This document shows positions 16,042 through 25,927 of a DNA stretch of 64,000 nucleotides, in pieces. The translations under genes and the position numbers were made by a program. The notes under the pieces are model-generated. The model saw only the letters and a program-made list of their open reading frames with translations. It was not told the DNA's origin and made no database searches. The DNA is from Lunatimonas salinarum (GTDB lineage: Bacteria; Bacteroidota; Bacteroidia; Cytophagales; Cyclobacteriaceae): assembly GCF_017811155.1 (NCBI RefSeq), contig NZ_JACVCV010000006.1, forward strand, positions 238,614 through 302,613, written 5' to 3'. Position 1 is the first letter of the stretch. Each line of letters begins with the position of its first letter.

Positions 16042-18528
16042 ATGAGCAATTTCGGAAATCAATTATATCAATCATTGCTGTTAGGAGACTATTCTGGGGA
16101 TGGCGAACTTATCCACTTAATCACTGACGACGAAGAGGAAGAAAATATAAAGGACGATAATTATGCTGACGAGATTTCTATCTTGTCTGTACGCAACACC
16201 GTACTTTTTCCCGGGGTGGTTATCCCCATCACGGTGGGTAGACAGCGTTCTATCCGGTTGGTAAAAAAAGCCCAAAAAGGAGATAAGCTCATTGGTGTAT
16301 GTGCGCAGCGAAATCCCAACCAAGATGACCCAGGTTGGCAGGACATTTACAATGTCGGTACCCTAGCGAAAATCATTAAGATGATCGTATTGCCAGATGG
16401 CAATACCACCATCATCATCCAAGGCAAAAAGCGATTTAAGATACGGGAAGAAATATCGGATGATCCGTATTTTATTGCAAAAGTGGATTATTTGGAAGAG
16501 TCATTTCCAAAAAACAATAAGGAAATAGAAGCCCTGGAGCAATCCCTAAAGGAGTCGGCCTTTAAAATTCTCCAGCTTAATCCAGAGATACCCCGAGAAG
16601 CCCAGGTAGCCTTGGATAATATCGACAGTACCCCATTCTTAACCCATTTTTTATCCTCCAATATCAATGCTCCCGTGGAATCCAAACAGCGTTTGCTGGA
16701 GATTAACGACGGCATCGAACGGGCAACGTTATTGTTGGAGCTAATGATGAAGGATATTCAGATGTTGGAGCTGAAAAGTGAGATCCAAAAGAAAGTACAT
16801 ACCGACATCGATCAGCAGCAGCGGGATTACTTTTTGCGACAGCAAATGAAAGTCTTGCAGACCGAGTTAGGGGAAGAAGGGCCCGAAAAGGAAGTGGAGG
16901 ATCTGCTTAAGAGAGGAAAGAAAAAGAAATGGTCAAAGGAGGTATGGAGCCATTTCGAAAAAGAAGTTACAAAAATCCTGCGAATGAACCCATCTGCCGC
17001 GGAATACCCCATTGCCCTGAATTATGCAGAGGTGATGGTGGAACTTCCATGGAATGAGTTTACGACCGATAATTTTGATCTGAAGCGTGCAAAGGCTGTC
17101 TTGGATAAAGACCATTTTGGTCTCGAAAAAGTAAAGGAGCGGATTATCGAATACTTGGCAGTCTTGAAACTAAAGAACGATCTCAAGGGGCCGATTCTTT
17201 GCCTTTATGGCCCCCCGGGCGTCGGTAAGACCTCTCTCGGGAAATCCATTGCCAAAGCGCTTGGCCGCAGGTATGTACGGATGTCCCTCGGCGGACTGCA
17301 TGATGAAGCAGAGATCAGGGGGCATCGAAAGACCTATGTGGGAGCTATGCCTGGAAAAATCCTGCAAAACATGAAGAAGGTAAAGGCTTCCAACCCCGTA
17401 TTTGTCTTAGACGAGATTGATAAACTGAGCTCGGACTTTAGGGGGGATCCGTCTTCCGCCTTCTTGGAGGTACTTGATCCCGAGCAGAATAGTTCATTCA
17501 CAGATAATTACTTAGAGGTCGAATACGACCTTTCCAAGGTACTTTTTATTGCAACAGCCAATACGCTGGAGACTTTGCAGCCAGCTTTGAGGGATCGGAT
17601 GGAAATTATCGAAGTAACCGGCTACACGCTTGAGGAAAAGGTAGAGATCGCCGTACGGCATCTTATCCCGAAGCAGCGAAAAGAGCATGGGCTAAAAGGA
17701 AAGGATATTCAGTTTAGCCGGGAGGCTATCGTGAAAATCATTGAGGATTATACGCGTGAATCAGGCGTGCGAAATTTAGAGAGGCTTATCGGTAAAGTCA
17801 CCCGAAGTGTAGCCAAGTCAATCGCCATGGAGGAGACCTATCAGAAGAAAATCACCCCGCAGACGATCCGAAAGGTATTGGGAGGCGAGGTGTACGATAA
17901 GGAACTTTACCAAGACAACAGTGTTTCTGGCGTCGTTACCGGATTGGCATGGACATCGGTAGGTGGAGAGATTCTTTTCATAGAAGCCAGTCTAAGTCAA
18001 GGCAGAGGAAAGCTCACACTTTCAGGCCAATTAGGTGACGTGATGAAAGAGTCCGCTATGACGGCCCTTTCCTATCTAAGATCCAAAGCGGATAAGTTGG
18101 GGATTGACCACCGGATTTTTGACCATTACGATCTGCATATTCACGTTCCGGCGGGTGCAGTACCCAAAGATGGGCCTTCCGCTGGTATTACGATGTTGAC
18201 GGCCATTGCATCTGCCTATACTCAGCGAAAGGTACGGGCGAAGATAGCCATGACAGGAGAGATAACATTACGGGGTAAGGTGATGCCCGTAGGCGGGATA
18301 AAGGAAAAAATCCTTGCAGCAAAGCGTGCGGGAATCACCGATATTATACTCTGCAAGAAGAACCAGAAGGATCTCGAAGAGATTGACGATGTCTACTTAA
18401 AGGGGATCACCTTCCACGTCGTAGATCATGTCCAAGAGGTGCTGGACTATGCGTTGTTGGATGAGCTTGTAGATGATCCGATACCCTTTACGTTTGAAAG
18501 TCATCGGAATCCCTCCGGTGATTGCTAG
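16042..18528 (+). CDS. lon: ATP-dependent protease Lon
   Basis: Lon is the hexameric cytosolic AAA+ protease that degrades damaged and regulatory proteins. In 828 residues it shows the N-terminal substrate domain (about 45-245, [18 protein letters not shown]), the coiled-coil linker, the ATPase domain with Walker [14 protein letters not shown] near residue 390 and Walker [11 protein letters not shown], and the C-terminal peptidase with the Ser of [10 protein letters not shown] and the Lys of [11 protein letters not shown]. It has an acidic extension before the N-domain ([12 protein letters not shown]). It ends just before porQ. The palindrome at 16014 suggests local control. Confidence 0.97.
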   Translation: MSNFGNQLYQSLLLGDYSGDGELIHLITDDEEEENIKDDNYADEISILSVRNTVLFPGVVIPITVGRQRSIRLVKKAQKGDKLIGVCAQRNPNQDDPGWQDIYNVGTLAKIIKMIVLPDGNTTIIIQGKKRFKIREEISDDPYFIAKVDYLEESFPKNNKEIEALEQSLKESAFKILQLNPEIPREAQVALDNIDSTPFLTHFLSSNINAPVESKQRLLEINDGIERATLLLELMMKDIQMLELKSEIQKKVHTDIDQQQRDYFLRQQMKVLQTELGEEGPEKEVEDLLKRGKKKKWSKEVWSHFEKEVTKILRMNPSAAEYPIALNYAEVMVELPWNEFTTDNFDLKRAKAVLDKDHFGLEKVKERIIEYLAVLKLKNDLKGPILCLYGPPGVGKTSLGKSIAKALGRRYVRMSLGGLHDEAEIRGHRKTYVGAMPGKILQNMKKVKASNPVFVLDEIDKLSSDFRGDPSSAFLEVLDPEQNSSFTDNYLEVEYDLSKVLFIATANTLETLQPALRDRMEIIEVTGYTLEEKVEIAVRHLIPKQRKEHGLKGKDIQFSREAIVKIIEDYTRESGVRNLERLIGKVTRSVAKSIAMEETYQKKITPQTIRKVLGGEVYDKELYQDNSVSGVVTGLAWTSVGGEILFIEASLSQGRGKLTLSGQLGDVMKESAMTALSYLRSKADKLGIDHRIFDHYDLHIHVPAGAVPKDGPSAGITMLTAIASAYTQRKVRAKIAMTGEITLRGKVMPVGGIKEKILAAKRAGITDIILCKKNQKDLEEIDDVYLKGITFHVVDHVQEVLDYALLDELVDDPIPFTFESHRNPSGDC

Positions 18529-18538
18529 GGGAATCTAT

Positions 18539-19534
18539 ATGATCTTTTGTTTGGGAACCCTGAATTTTTGCGGTTCCCATTCGCTTTTGGGGCAGGTGCC
18601 CAGAGGGGCTTTTGGATTCGGAGATCAGCCCTCTTTTACGGGACTGGCAGGATTGGGTGGGGTTAACATCACTTCGGGAGGTGACCCGTTAATGTTTCTG
18701 TCAAATCCTGCATTATTGGATTCCGCTGATGGGGAGGCACTTTCAGCCCATTATCTCAATTTGCCCGGAGGTTTTCAATTTGCCACAGCAGGCTATGGTT
18801 GGCAGCCTAAGGAAGGTTGGCAAGCAGCCTTTGGGGTGCAGTTTGTAAACTATGGGGAATTTGAAGGGTTCGATGAGGTTGGTTTTCCCCTTGGAACTTT
18901 TCATGCCAATGAATTTGCCATTACGTCTGCATTGAATGGCACCAATGGCGTCTTTCGGTATGGTCTGAATTTAAAGCTGATGGGCTCCTTGTTAGAGAGC
19001 TACCAAGCTTATGCACTGGCAAGTGACCTAGGGATTACCTATCACCACCCGCAGGAGCATTTGGTGATAGCCATCACCGCCAAACGGGTAGGGGTTGTGC
19101 TGGCACATTATATTTCGGAATTGCCTCTCCAACTTATTCCCGATGTGCGGGTAGGTATTCGTTACAAGGCTCCCAATATGCCGGTGCGGTTTCATCTGAC
19201 GGGGAGAAACCTGATTCACGATAGCGGCCCTTCCTACATAAATACCGTTCCCCTAATGAATGATAACCGATTTGGTGATCGCTTATTTAAGCGATTGGTA
19301 CTCGGGGCGGAGGTGCTGGTACATGAATCCTTTGAGCTCAGGATTGGATACAACCATTTGGTTCGGCGCGAGTTTGCTGATATCAGTGGCAGGGGACTTG
19401 GAGGGTTCTCTGGTGGATGGGTGTTTCGCACACCTGAGTTTACGCTTTCATATGCCGTTTCCGCCTACCAAATTGCCGGATCGGCTCATTTGTTCGGAAT
19501 ACACACAAACATACAGTCGCTAAGGAAGTTTTAG
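18539..19534 (+). CDS. porQ: Type IX secretion system protein PorQ-like
   Basis: A 331-residue outer-membrane beta-barrel with a signal peptide. The start is placed at the ATG at 18539, which begins a hydrophobic leader (MIFCLGTLNFCGSHSLLGQ) 10 nt after the lon stop; an upstream in-frame start at 18473 would overlap lon and put a basic run ahead of the leader. The pattern GLGGVNITSGGD, FLSNPALLD, LSAHYLNLPGG, FVNYGEFEGFDEVGFPLGTFHANEFA matches PorQ, a component used by Bacteroidota for C-terminal-domain protein export and often found near lon. Family assignment is by remembered pattern, not a search. Confidence 0.78.
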   Translation: MIFCLGTLNFCGSHSLLGQVPRGAFGFGDQPSFTGLAGLGGVNITSGGDPLMFLSNPALLDSADGEALSAHYLNLPGGFQFATAGYGWQPKEGWQAAFGVQFVNYGEFEGFDEVGFPLGTFHANEFAITSALNGTNGVFRYGLNLKLMGSLLESYQAYALASDLGITYHHPQEHLVIAITAKRVGVVLAHYISELPLQLIPDVRVGIRYKAPNMPVRFHLTGRNLIHDSGPSYINTVPLMNDNRFGDRLFKRLVLGAEVLVHESFELRIGYNHLVRREFADISGRGLGGFSGGWVFRTPEFTLSYAVSAYQIAGSAHLFGIHTNIQSLRKF

Positions 19535-19555
19535 CCTTGGCAAAGATATTACATC

Positions 19556-20941
19556 ATGAAGAATCTTACACCCAAACAAATTGTCGCTGAACTGGACAAG
19601 TACATCATTGGTCAGCACGACGCCAAACGGAATGTGGCTATTGCACTCCGAAACAGAATTCGCAGGCTGATGGTAAAATCGGATTTGCAAAAGGATATCG
19701 TCCCCAATAATATCCTTATGATTGGTTCTACCGGGGTGGGTAAAACGGAAATTGCTCGCAGACTTGCCAAAATAGCCCAAGCTCCGTTTACAAAAGTCGA
19801 GGCATCCAAGTTTACGGAGGTGGGCTACGTGGGCCGTGACGTAGAATCGATGGTACGGGATCTCGTGGAACAATCCGTTACCATGGTAAAGGAGGTTAGA
19901 AACGAAGAAGTAAAAGAGAAAGCAGCTGTAATCGTGGAGGATATCCTATTGGATATCTTGATTCCGCCAGTAAAAGGGAGTGGGTTTAGTACAGTAGGTT
20001 CTAGTTCTGGCTTTAATCCCGATCATGCCTCAGAGCAGGAACTGAATGAACGAACACGCGAGAAATTTAGGGAAAAGCTGCAAAAGGGGGAGCTGGAAGA
20101 GCGAAAGGTGGAAATCAATGTGAAGCAGTCACCCGCTGCGGGAATCGGAATGATCGGAAACGGCATGATGGACGAAGCAAGCATGGCAGGACTTCAGGAT
20201 ATGCTGAATAACATGATGCCAAAGCGCTCTAAAAAGCGAAAGGTAAGCATCCGAGAGGCACGCAAGATCCTAATGGAAGAGGAAGCTGCCAAGCTAATCG
20301 ATTTTGATGAAGTTAAAGAGGAGGCGATCCGTTTGGCTGAAAACAACGGGATCATTTTTATCGACGAGATCGATAAGATCGCTTCCAAATCAGGAAAGGG
20401 TAGTTCCGGGCCGGACGTAAGTAGGGAGGGAGTCCAGCGGGATCTGCTGCCAATCGTAGAAGGTAGTGCCGTTAATACGAAATATGGGATGGTGCATACA
20501 GATCATGTCCTGTTCATAGCAGCGGGAGCTTTTCATGTTGCTAAGCCATCTGATTTGATACCGGAGCTTCAAGGTCGTTTTCCCATTCGTGTGGAACTAA
20601 CCAGCTTGACCCAAGAGGATTTTTACCGGATTTTAAAGGAGCCCAAAAATGCATTGACCAAACAATATGCCGCTCTTTTTGAAGCGGAAGAAGTCTACTT
20701 GGAGTTTTCTGATGAAGCCATTCAGGAAGTCGCTACTTTGGCATTCCGGATAAACGAAGAAGTAGAGAACATCGGTGCCCGTAGGCTTCATACGGTGATG
20801 AGCCATTTGCTGAATGAATTTCTTTTTGAGGTACCGGACACAATCATGCCAAATAGTAGAATCATGATCACCCGGGAGATGGTTACGGATAGATTAAGTT
20901 CCTTGGTACAAAACCGGGATTTATCGCAGTATATCCTTTAA
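19556..20941 (+). CDS. hslU: HslU ATPase subunit
   Basis: HslU is the AAA+ unfoldase that feeds the HslV peptidase. The 461 residues contain the typical N-terminus LTPKQIVAELDKYIIGQHDAKRNVA, Walker A GSTGVGKTEIARRL near residue 60, the GYVGRD pore loop, the family-specific I-domain (about 110-240) and Walker B GIIFIDEIDKIA. The C-terminal tail ending LSQYIL is the segment that docks into HslV. No hslV gene is adjacent: upstream is porQ and downstream a strong terminator. The partner must be encoded elsewhere. Confidence 0.96.
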   Translation: MKNLTPKQIVAELDKYIIGQHDAKRNVAIALRNRIRRLMVKSDLQKDIVPNNILMIGSTGVGKTEIARRLAKIAQAPFTKVEASKFTEVGYVGRDVESMVRDLVEQSVTMVKEVRNEEVKEKAAVIVEDILLDILIPPVKGSGFSTVGSSSGFNPDHASEQELNERTREKFREKLQKGELEERKVEINVKQSPAAGIGMIGNGMMDEASMAGLQDMLNNMMPKRSKKRKVSIREARKILMEEEAAKLIDFDEVKEEAIRLAENNGIIFIDEIDKIASKSGKGSSGPDVSREGVQRDLLPIVEGSAVNTKYGMVHTDHVLFIAAGAFHVAKPSDLIPELQGRFPIRVELTSLTQEDFYRILKEPKNALTKQYAALFEAEEVYLEFSDEAIQEVATLAFRINEEVENIGARRLHTVMSHLLNEFLFEVPDTIMPNSRIMITREMVTDRLSSLVQNRDLSQYIL

Positions 20942-20948
20942 AGTTAGG

Positions 20949-20977
20949 CCCTTGGGATACTTCCCGGGGGTTTTTTT
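20949..20977 (+). terminator. Rho-independent terminator of hslU
   Basis: CCCTTGGGA / TCCCGGGGG forms a 9-bp stem with two G-U pairs and loop TACT, followed immediately by seven T residues. It starts 8 nt after the hslU stop. Confidence 0.9.
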
Positions 20978-21026
20978 ATTATCCGGAAGGGATTCATGCC
21001 GTATTTCGGCGATCGTTGTGGTAAAC

Positions 21027-22208
21027 CTATGCGGTCTTGGGAATGTGGGCACTTTTTGGTATAAACCATAATAATAAAAATGCGACAGCAGCTGCGGCTG
21101 CACTGGTCGTAAATACCTTTCCGAAATTTTCCGCCTGGTTTGCAAATATCCATCCGGATATCAATGCACCCAAGCCAATCCCAGCCTCCAAGGCGATGTA
21201 CATCGTAGCCAAGGCCCTTCCACGGAATCGGTCGAGCGAGAGGTCGATGGTCCAGGCTGTAATAGTGGGGTTGTTCATACCAATCGAAAATCCATAAAGC
21301 ACCGCGCCGGTCAGCAACATCCATTTGCTCTCCGCAAAGGCCACTGTAAGCATGGCGGCTATCATGGTCAGTGTGGCGGCCTTAAGTACAGGAATACGTC
21401 CAAATCGATCAGACGCACGACCCGCAAGTACCCGTATGGCCAGCGACGCAACGGTAAATACCGCAAAAAAGAGTCCCTTATTTTCCATGTTTAGGTGTTC
21501 TGAGTAATCGGGTATAATGGTTAGGGCCACGCCAAAGGAAAATACTGAGAAGATTAAAATCAGAGATGGTGCCCAGACGCGGGTTTCTACCAATTCAGAT
21601 CGGTTTAATTTTAGGTGGTTCCAACGTGGCCTTTCCTTATTTTGCAGGGTTTCCTTCAGGTTGAAAAGGATAAGTATAGAAAACAGTGAAATAAAAGCAG
21701 ACAGGTAAAATAAGGGTTCTATCCCCCAAATGCCTGCAATGTAGCCCCCCAAAGCCGGGCCGGCTGCCATTCCCAATGAACCAAAAAGGGATTGAATACC
21801 CATCGCCTCCCCGCGCTTTTGGAAGGGAATGATGTCAGCCAAATAGGCAGAAGATCCCGTTGGAGTGAAGCCGGTCGAAAAACCGTGCAGAAATCTTAAA
21901 AAGAGAAACCCTCCCACGGAAGTCAGAATGGGATAGAGTAAACTTACGGCCACACAGACCACCACTCCCATTACCATAACCGGGATACGCCCAATGCGGT
22001 CGGCAAGTTTTCCGGAAAAAGGGCGGGAGAGTCCCGCAGAAAGGGTAAATAGCGCTATGATGTAACCTTTGTAATCCTCTCCACCTAAACTGCTCAGATA
22101 GGAGGGCAGCTCCGGGATAATCATATTAAAACTACTGAAAAACAGAAAATAGCTGGTACACAGTAGAAAAAAATTCAGGTTATATATGGAAGGTTTTGAA
22201 GCTTGCAA
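21027..22208 (-). CDS. MFS transporter, probable drug/metabolite exporter
   Basis: A 393-residue inner-membrane protein with about twelve hydrophobic helices and the major-facilitator signature GKLADRIGRIPVMVMG between helices 2 and 3, repeated in weaker form in the second half as GRASDRFGRIPVL. The motif GFSTGFTPTGSSAYLADIIPFQKRGEAMG near helix 5 resembles motif C of antiporters, which favours proton-coupled efflux. The substrate cannot be read. It converges on hslU and is separated from prfB by about 110 nt. Confidence 0.88.
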   Translation of the reverse strand: MQASKPSIYNLNFFLLCTSYFLFFSSFNMIIPELPSYLSSLGGEDYKGYIIALFTLSAGLSRPFSGKLADRIGRIPVMVMGVVVCVAVSLLYPILTSVGGFLFLRFLHGFSTGFTPTGSSAYLADIIPFQKRGEAMGIQSLFGSLGMAAGPALGGYIAGIWGIEPLFYLSAFISLFSILILFNLKETLQNKERPRWNHLKLNRSELVETRVWAPSLILIFSVFSFGVALTIIPDYSEHLNMENKGLFFAVFTVASLAIRVLAGRASDRFGRIPVLKAATLTMIAAMLTVAFAESKWMLLTGAVLYGFSIGMNNPTITAWTIDLSLDRFRGRALATMYIALEAGIGLGALISGWIFANQAENFGKVFTTSAAAAAVAFLLLWFIPKSAHIPKTA

Positions 22209-22319
22209 GAGCGTGTGTGATGAAGAGTAAATCCTAGCTCCCCGTGGGATCTTTGTAGAAATTCAGGATATTGAATAAATGTGCCTTCGAAGGACTAGTT
22301 CCCTTCGAAGGCATGGGGA

Positions 22320-23421
22320 TTAATCACGTGTTGCTTCTTCTTCGCTTTGTGCAAGGAGAAATGCTTTGATGAATTCGTTCAGGTCCCCATCCAGCACAGA
22401 CTGCACATCGGAGGTTTCGTATCCTGTGCGCGCATCTTTGGCCAGTTTATAGGGATGTAGTACGTAATTCCGGATTTGGGATCCAAAATCGATCTTCATT
22501 TTACTGGATTCGATTTTGGCCCGCTCGGCATTTCGTTTTTCCATCTCCAACTGGTAAAGCCTAGATTTGAGCATTTGCATGGCCTTTTCCCGGTTGGCTA
22601 GCTGAGAGCGTTCTATCTGACAGACCACTACGATGCCAGTAGGTTTGTGGGTCAGCTGAACCTTGGTCTCTACCTTGTTCACATTTTGACCGCCTGCTCC
22701 TCCTGATCGGGAGGTGTGAAATTCTACATCGGAGGGATTGATCTCAATCTCAATGGTGTCGTCTACTACCGGGTATACATATACCGACGCAAAGGAAGTG
22801 TGTCTGCGCCCGCCACTGTCAAAGGGAGATATTCGTACCAAACGGTGTACCCCAATTTCTGATTTCAAAAAGCCATAGGCCAAGGGTCCTTCAAATTCGA
22901 GCGTTACCGATTTGATACCGGCCACTTCACCTTCCTGTAGATCCACCTCACGGACTTTATATCCGTTTTTTTCACCCCACATGATGTACATCCGCATCAA
23001 TATTGAGGCCCAATCGTTGCTTTCGGTCCCACCGGCTCCCGGATTGATTTCCAGCATGGCATTGAGCTGATCCTCCTCGCTACTGAGCATTTTCCGCAAC
23101 TCCAAGTCTTCCAAGTCTTTTCGAACTTTTAAAAACTCGGCTTTTAATTCGGCCTCTGAGACTTCTTCCGCATTGTAAAATTCATACAATACTTCTAAAT
23201 CACCTAGGTGGGTTTCCAGTGATTCAAACGAGGTGGTCCAAGCTTTACGGGCTTGGATTTGCTTCATCACCTTTTCCGCATCCTCCGGGTTGTTCCAAAA
23301 ATCCGGCTGGGCGGAAATGGCTTCAAATTCTTCTATTTCGGCTTTCTTACGATCGTAGTCAAAGATACCTCCTCAAGGCCGAAACGCGGGCCTTCAAGTC
23401 TTTCAACTGGTCTTGTGTCAT
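22320..23421 (-). CDS. prfB: Peptide chain release factor 2, with programmed +1 frameshift
   Basis: RF2 recognises UAA and UGA stops and releases the peptide. The gene is in two frames: ATG at 23421 opens 20 codons ending AGG AGG TAT CTT TGA (stop at 23361-23359). Skipping one base gives CTT GAC and continues to the stop at 22320, for about 366 residues, the normal RF2 length. The protein has the codon-recognition SPF in RISPFDSGG and the GGQ peptidyl-hydrolysis motif in [13 protein letters not shown]. The frameshift lets RF2 control its own level. The second-frame segment alone (an ATG at 23270) would lack the N-terminal domain. Confidence 0.97.
23359..23374 (-). promoter_or_regulatory. prfB: RF2 recoding site
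   Basis: The minus strand reads AGGAGG TAT CTT TGA C. It has a Shine-Dalgarno-like hexamer 3 nt upstream of the slippery CTT, then UGA followed by C, the poor termination context used for autoregulation. Compared with E. coli (AGGGGG TAT CTT TGA C) only one base differs. Confidence 0.95.
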
Positions 23422-23558
23422 GGTATGTTGTTTTATTTTTAAAGTGCAAATTTCGGAAAATTTATAGGGAATACCTACCCGATCACAGGAATATAGGTGT
23501 TTGTGGCATTGGGACTGACGCATGGGTGATCTCCCTCAGTGGATTCACCTGAATCTAT

Positions 23559-24110
23559 TCAGCGAATGGGACGATTGCTACGGGCGTTGTCTTCCCATTC
23601 CTCCTGGGTCAGAACGATCAGGCTTCGACTACCTTTGATCCGGAATCTTTTGTAACGAATCTGAGACATGATTAGAGCGGTACCAACCAATCCACCGGCT
23701 ATGCCAATAGAGGCGTTGCTGTATTGGATGCTGCCTTCACCATACAGGCTGTTTACCGTCTCGGCTGTCAACAGCAGCAGTGCCGCTCCCGCGGGCATAA
23801 GTGTCAGGTTTCGAAGCGTGCTGTTTCTTTCGTCTTTGGTACGCACGTCAATGACCTCGATCTGCCTTGGGGAAACGATATTTTCCCCGAGAAGTATATG
23901 TGCCGGTTGAATCTCTCGAATTACGTCCGTCATGTAGTAAGGGATGTCGCGAAGTTTATAGGTCATGGTTTCCCCTACCTCGTACCTGATCCGAGTCTTT
24001 TGGTTGTGTCCTTTTTGGAGAACAAGGTAGCTTTGACCCGCTAAATCTATAGAAAGCGCAAAAAGCAAGAGGGTGGTATAAAGGAAAAGCTTCATGGGGC
24101 TTATACTCAT
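23559..24110 (-). CDS. Exported protein of unknown function with membrane helices
   Basis: A 183-residue protein that I do not recognise beyond similarity to Bacteroidota hypotheticals. Translation probably starts at an internal ATG near 24095, giving MKLFLYTTLLLFALSIDLAGQS, a clear signal peptide. Two further hydrophobic stretches (LMPAGAALLLLTAETV and ASIGIAGGLVGTALIMSQI) are predicted membrane segments. The rest resembles a small strand-rich domain (RYEVGETMTYKLRDIPYYMTD). It lies between prfB and ilvE in the same direction, with an inverted repeat before it. No function is proposed. Confidence 0.75.
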   Translation of the reverse strand: MSISPMKLFLYTTLLLFALSIDLAGQSYLVLQKGHNQKTRIRYEVGETMTYKLRDIPYYMTDVIREIQPAHILLGENIVSPRQIEVIDVRTKDERNSTLRNLTLMPAGAALLLLTAETVNSLYGEGSIQYSNASIGIAGGLVGTALIMSQIRYKRFRIKGSRSLIVLTQEEWEDNARSNRPIR

Positions 24111-24120
24111 TTTTCAGTGG

Positions 24121-24147
24121 CCACCTGCCAGTGTAGCCGGCAGGTGG
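24121..24147. repeat. Inverted repeat between ilvE and the exported protein gene
   Basis: CCACCTGCC / GGCAGGTGG, 9-bp perfect arms around a 9-nt loop. No T-run follows on either strand, so it is not a standard intrinsic terminator. It could stabilise the ilvE 3' end or limit read-through. Confidence 0.6.
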
Positions 24148-24173
24148 TAGGTGGGATAGTCGTCAAGGTGTAA

Positions 24174-25241
24174 CTAATACCTGTAAACCCAACCTCTGAA
24201 ATCCTCTTCTTTACCATACTTGATCGCATCGAGCTTTTGGAGGACTCTGTTGGAAAACGCATCTGTGGGTTTTTGGGGAAGTTCAAAGTCTTTCCCATTT
24301 ACGTTTATTAGGCGAATATGGGCTACCGTAGCGGCGGTTCCAGTTCCGAATGCCTCTTGAAGGGTGCCTTTTTCCAGTGATTCCTGGAGTTCTCCTACAG
24401 ACAAAAAGCGTTCCTCCACAGGCATGTTCATCTCTCTAGCCAAGATGAGCACACTGTCTCTCGTGATGCCTTTAAGGATGGTTCCTGTAGTAGTAGGAGC
24501 AGTGATCAATACGCCATTGATCACAAACATCACATTCATGGTTCCACTTTCTTCTATGTATTGATGGGTTTTTCCGTCGGTCCAAAGGAGCTGATCATAT
24601 CCCTGTTTTTGACCTGTCAAAGCAGGGTAAAGTGAGCCGGCGTAGTTTCCGGCGGCCTTAGCAAATCCGGTACCACCTTCGATTGCCCGGCTATATTGCG
24701 TTTCTACCTTTACGGCTACCGGTTTGGAATAATAGTGTCCTACCGGGCTGGTAAGGATCATGAATTTGTATTTTTGAGAAGGCCGGATTCCTAAGAAATC
24801 GTCTGTGGCAAAGATAAATGGCCTGATATATAGCGAACAGCCTGGCTTTGAAGGTACCCATTCCCTGTCTATTTCCAGCAGTCTGGCCAGCCCTTCCATA
24901 AACAGCTCTTCGGGTAATTCAGGGATACACATTCGTTTGGCCGATTCATTGAGCCTCCGTAGGTTTGCGTCGGGCCGAAAGACCAGCACTTGCCCCGCCT
25001 CGTTTTTGTACGCCTTTAGTCCTTCAAATACGGATTGTCCATAGTGAAGCGTTGCATTTGCGGGGTTTAGTGAAAGCGGCGCATACGGTTCTATCCGGGG
25101 ATTTTGCCATTCTCCCTGTGCATAATCGGCTACAAACAGGTGATCACTGAGTGTATGTCCAAAGGCTAAATTGTCAAAGTCCGTTTCAGCTAATTTTGAA
25201 ACCGGACTTTTGGTGATTTGAATTTCGATGGTCTTATTCAT
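24174..25241 (-). CDS. ilvE: Branched-chain amino acid aminotransferase
   Basis: IlvE transfers the amino group between glutamate and the keto acids of Leu, Ile and Val using PLP. The start is the ATG at 25241 (MNKTIEIQITKSPVSK), which gives 355 residues; the open frame extends further upstream, but that part lies inside the adenosyltransferase gene. Family features include NATLHYGQSVFEGLKAYKNE, RRLNESAKRM, the PLP lysine region GGTGFAKAAGNYAGSL and IEESGTMNVMFV. It starts 5 nt after the adenosyltransferase stop, so the two are co-transcribed. Confidence 0.96.
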   Translation of the reverse strand: MNKTIEIQITKSPVSKLAETDFDNLAFGHTLSDHLFVADYAQGEWQNPRIEPYAPLSLNPANATLHYGQSVFEGLKAYKNEAGQVLVFRPDANLRRLNESAKRMCIPELPEELFMEGLARLLEIDREWVPSKPGCSLYIRPFIFATDDFLGIRPSQKYKFMILTSPVGHYYSKPVAVKVETQYSRAIEGGTGFAKAAGNYAGSLYPALTGQKQGYDQLLWTDGKTHQYIEESGTMNVMFVINGVLITAPTTTGTILKGITRDSVLILAREMNMPVEERFLSVGELQESLEKGTLQEAFGTGTAATVAHIRLINVNGKDFELPQKPTDAFSNRVLQKLDAIKYGKEEDFRGWVYRY

Positions 25242-25246
25242 TTTGG

Positions 25247-25795
25247 TTAATTTCTTGGCGCCCAAATTGTTTCTTGTATCTTCAATTCTTTTGCCATCAT
25301 TCTTCCTAATACAAAGAGGTAGTCGGACAGGCGATTGAGGTATTGGAGGATGAGATTGTCCACAGGGGTCTCGGTATGGAGTTCGATAACCCGACGCTCT
25401 GCTCTGCGGCAAACGGTCCGTGCCAAATGGGCAAACGACACGGAAGTGTGCCCTCCCGGTAGGATAAAATTCTTCAACGGTTCCAAACTGCTCTCCATTT
25501 GGTCGATTTCCAATTCCAGGGATAGTACGTCTGAGGCTTCTAGGTCCGGTTTTTTTACCTGTTTTGAATCTTCCTGTGTAGCTAATGTTGCCCCAATGGT
25601 AAAGAGTCGATCCTGAATGGCTTTTAAAAAATCTGCCCGGTTTTGGTTTACGGGTTGATCTTTTAATAGCCCTAGAAAGGCATTCAGTTCATCCACCGTA
25701 CCGTATGCGTCTATGCGTAGGTGGGATTTAGAAACCCGCTTTCCACCCAGCAGTGAGGTGTCTCCACTGTCTCCGGTTTTGGTATATATCTTCAT
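25247..25795 (-). CDS. Cob(I)alamin adenosyltransferase, PduO type
   Basis: This enzyme transfers the adenosyl group of ATP to reduced cobalamin to form coenzyme B12. The 182 residues show the PduO-type ATP-binding N-terminus KIYTKTGDSGDTSLLGGKRVSK, then YGTVDELNAFLGLLKD, the conserved FILPGGHTSVSFAHLARTVCRRAERR and NLILQYLNRLSDYLFVLGR. Length is normal. It is followed directly by ilvE. It is a logical user of the vitamin imported by the btu genes 10 kb away, but I see no riboswitch upstream of it. Confidence 0.95.
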   Translation of the reverse strand: MKIYTKTGDSGDTSLLGGKRVSKSHLRIDAYGTVDELNAFLGLLKDQPVNQNRADFLKAIQDRLFTIGATLATQEDSKQVKKPDLEASDVLSLELEIDQMESSLEPLKNFILPGGHTSVSFAHLARTVCRRAERRVIELHTETPVDNLILQYLNRLSDYLFVLGRMMAKELKIQETIWAPRN

Positions 25796-25927
25796 CTGTT
25801 AGGTAAGTTACTATTATCGCACACAGGGCTGCGGGTAATATTGTCATTCAACTGCATATTGCTGGGAGATTCCTCGGTTGCAAGGTACGTTGCTTAAAAC
25901 CAACTACGGAAATAGCTTTCAAGAGGT

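Noticed and set aside
24121..24147. Terminator for ilvE
   Set aside because: Strong stem but no T-run on either strand; kept only as an inverted repeat.
25242..25412. 57-residue N-terminal extension of ilvE
   Set aside because: It lies inside the adenosyltransferase coding region in another frame and does not resemble IlvE.
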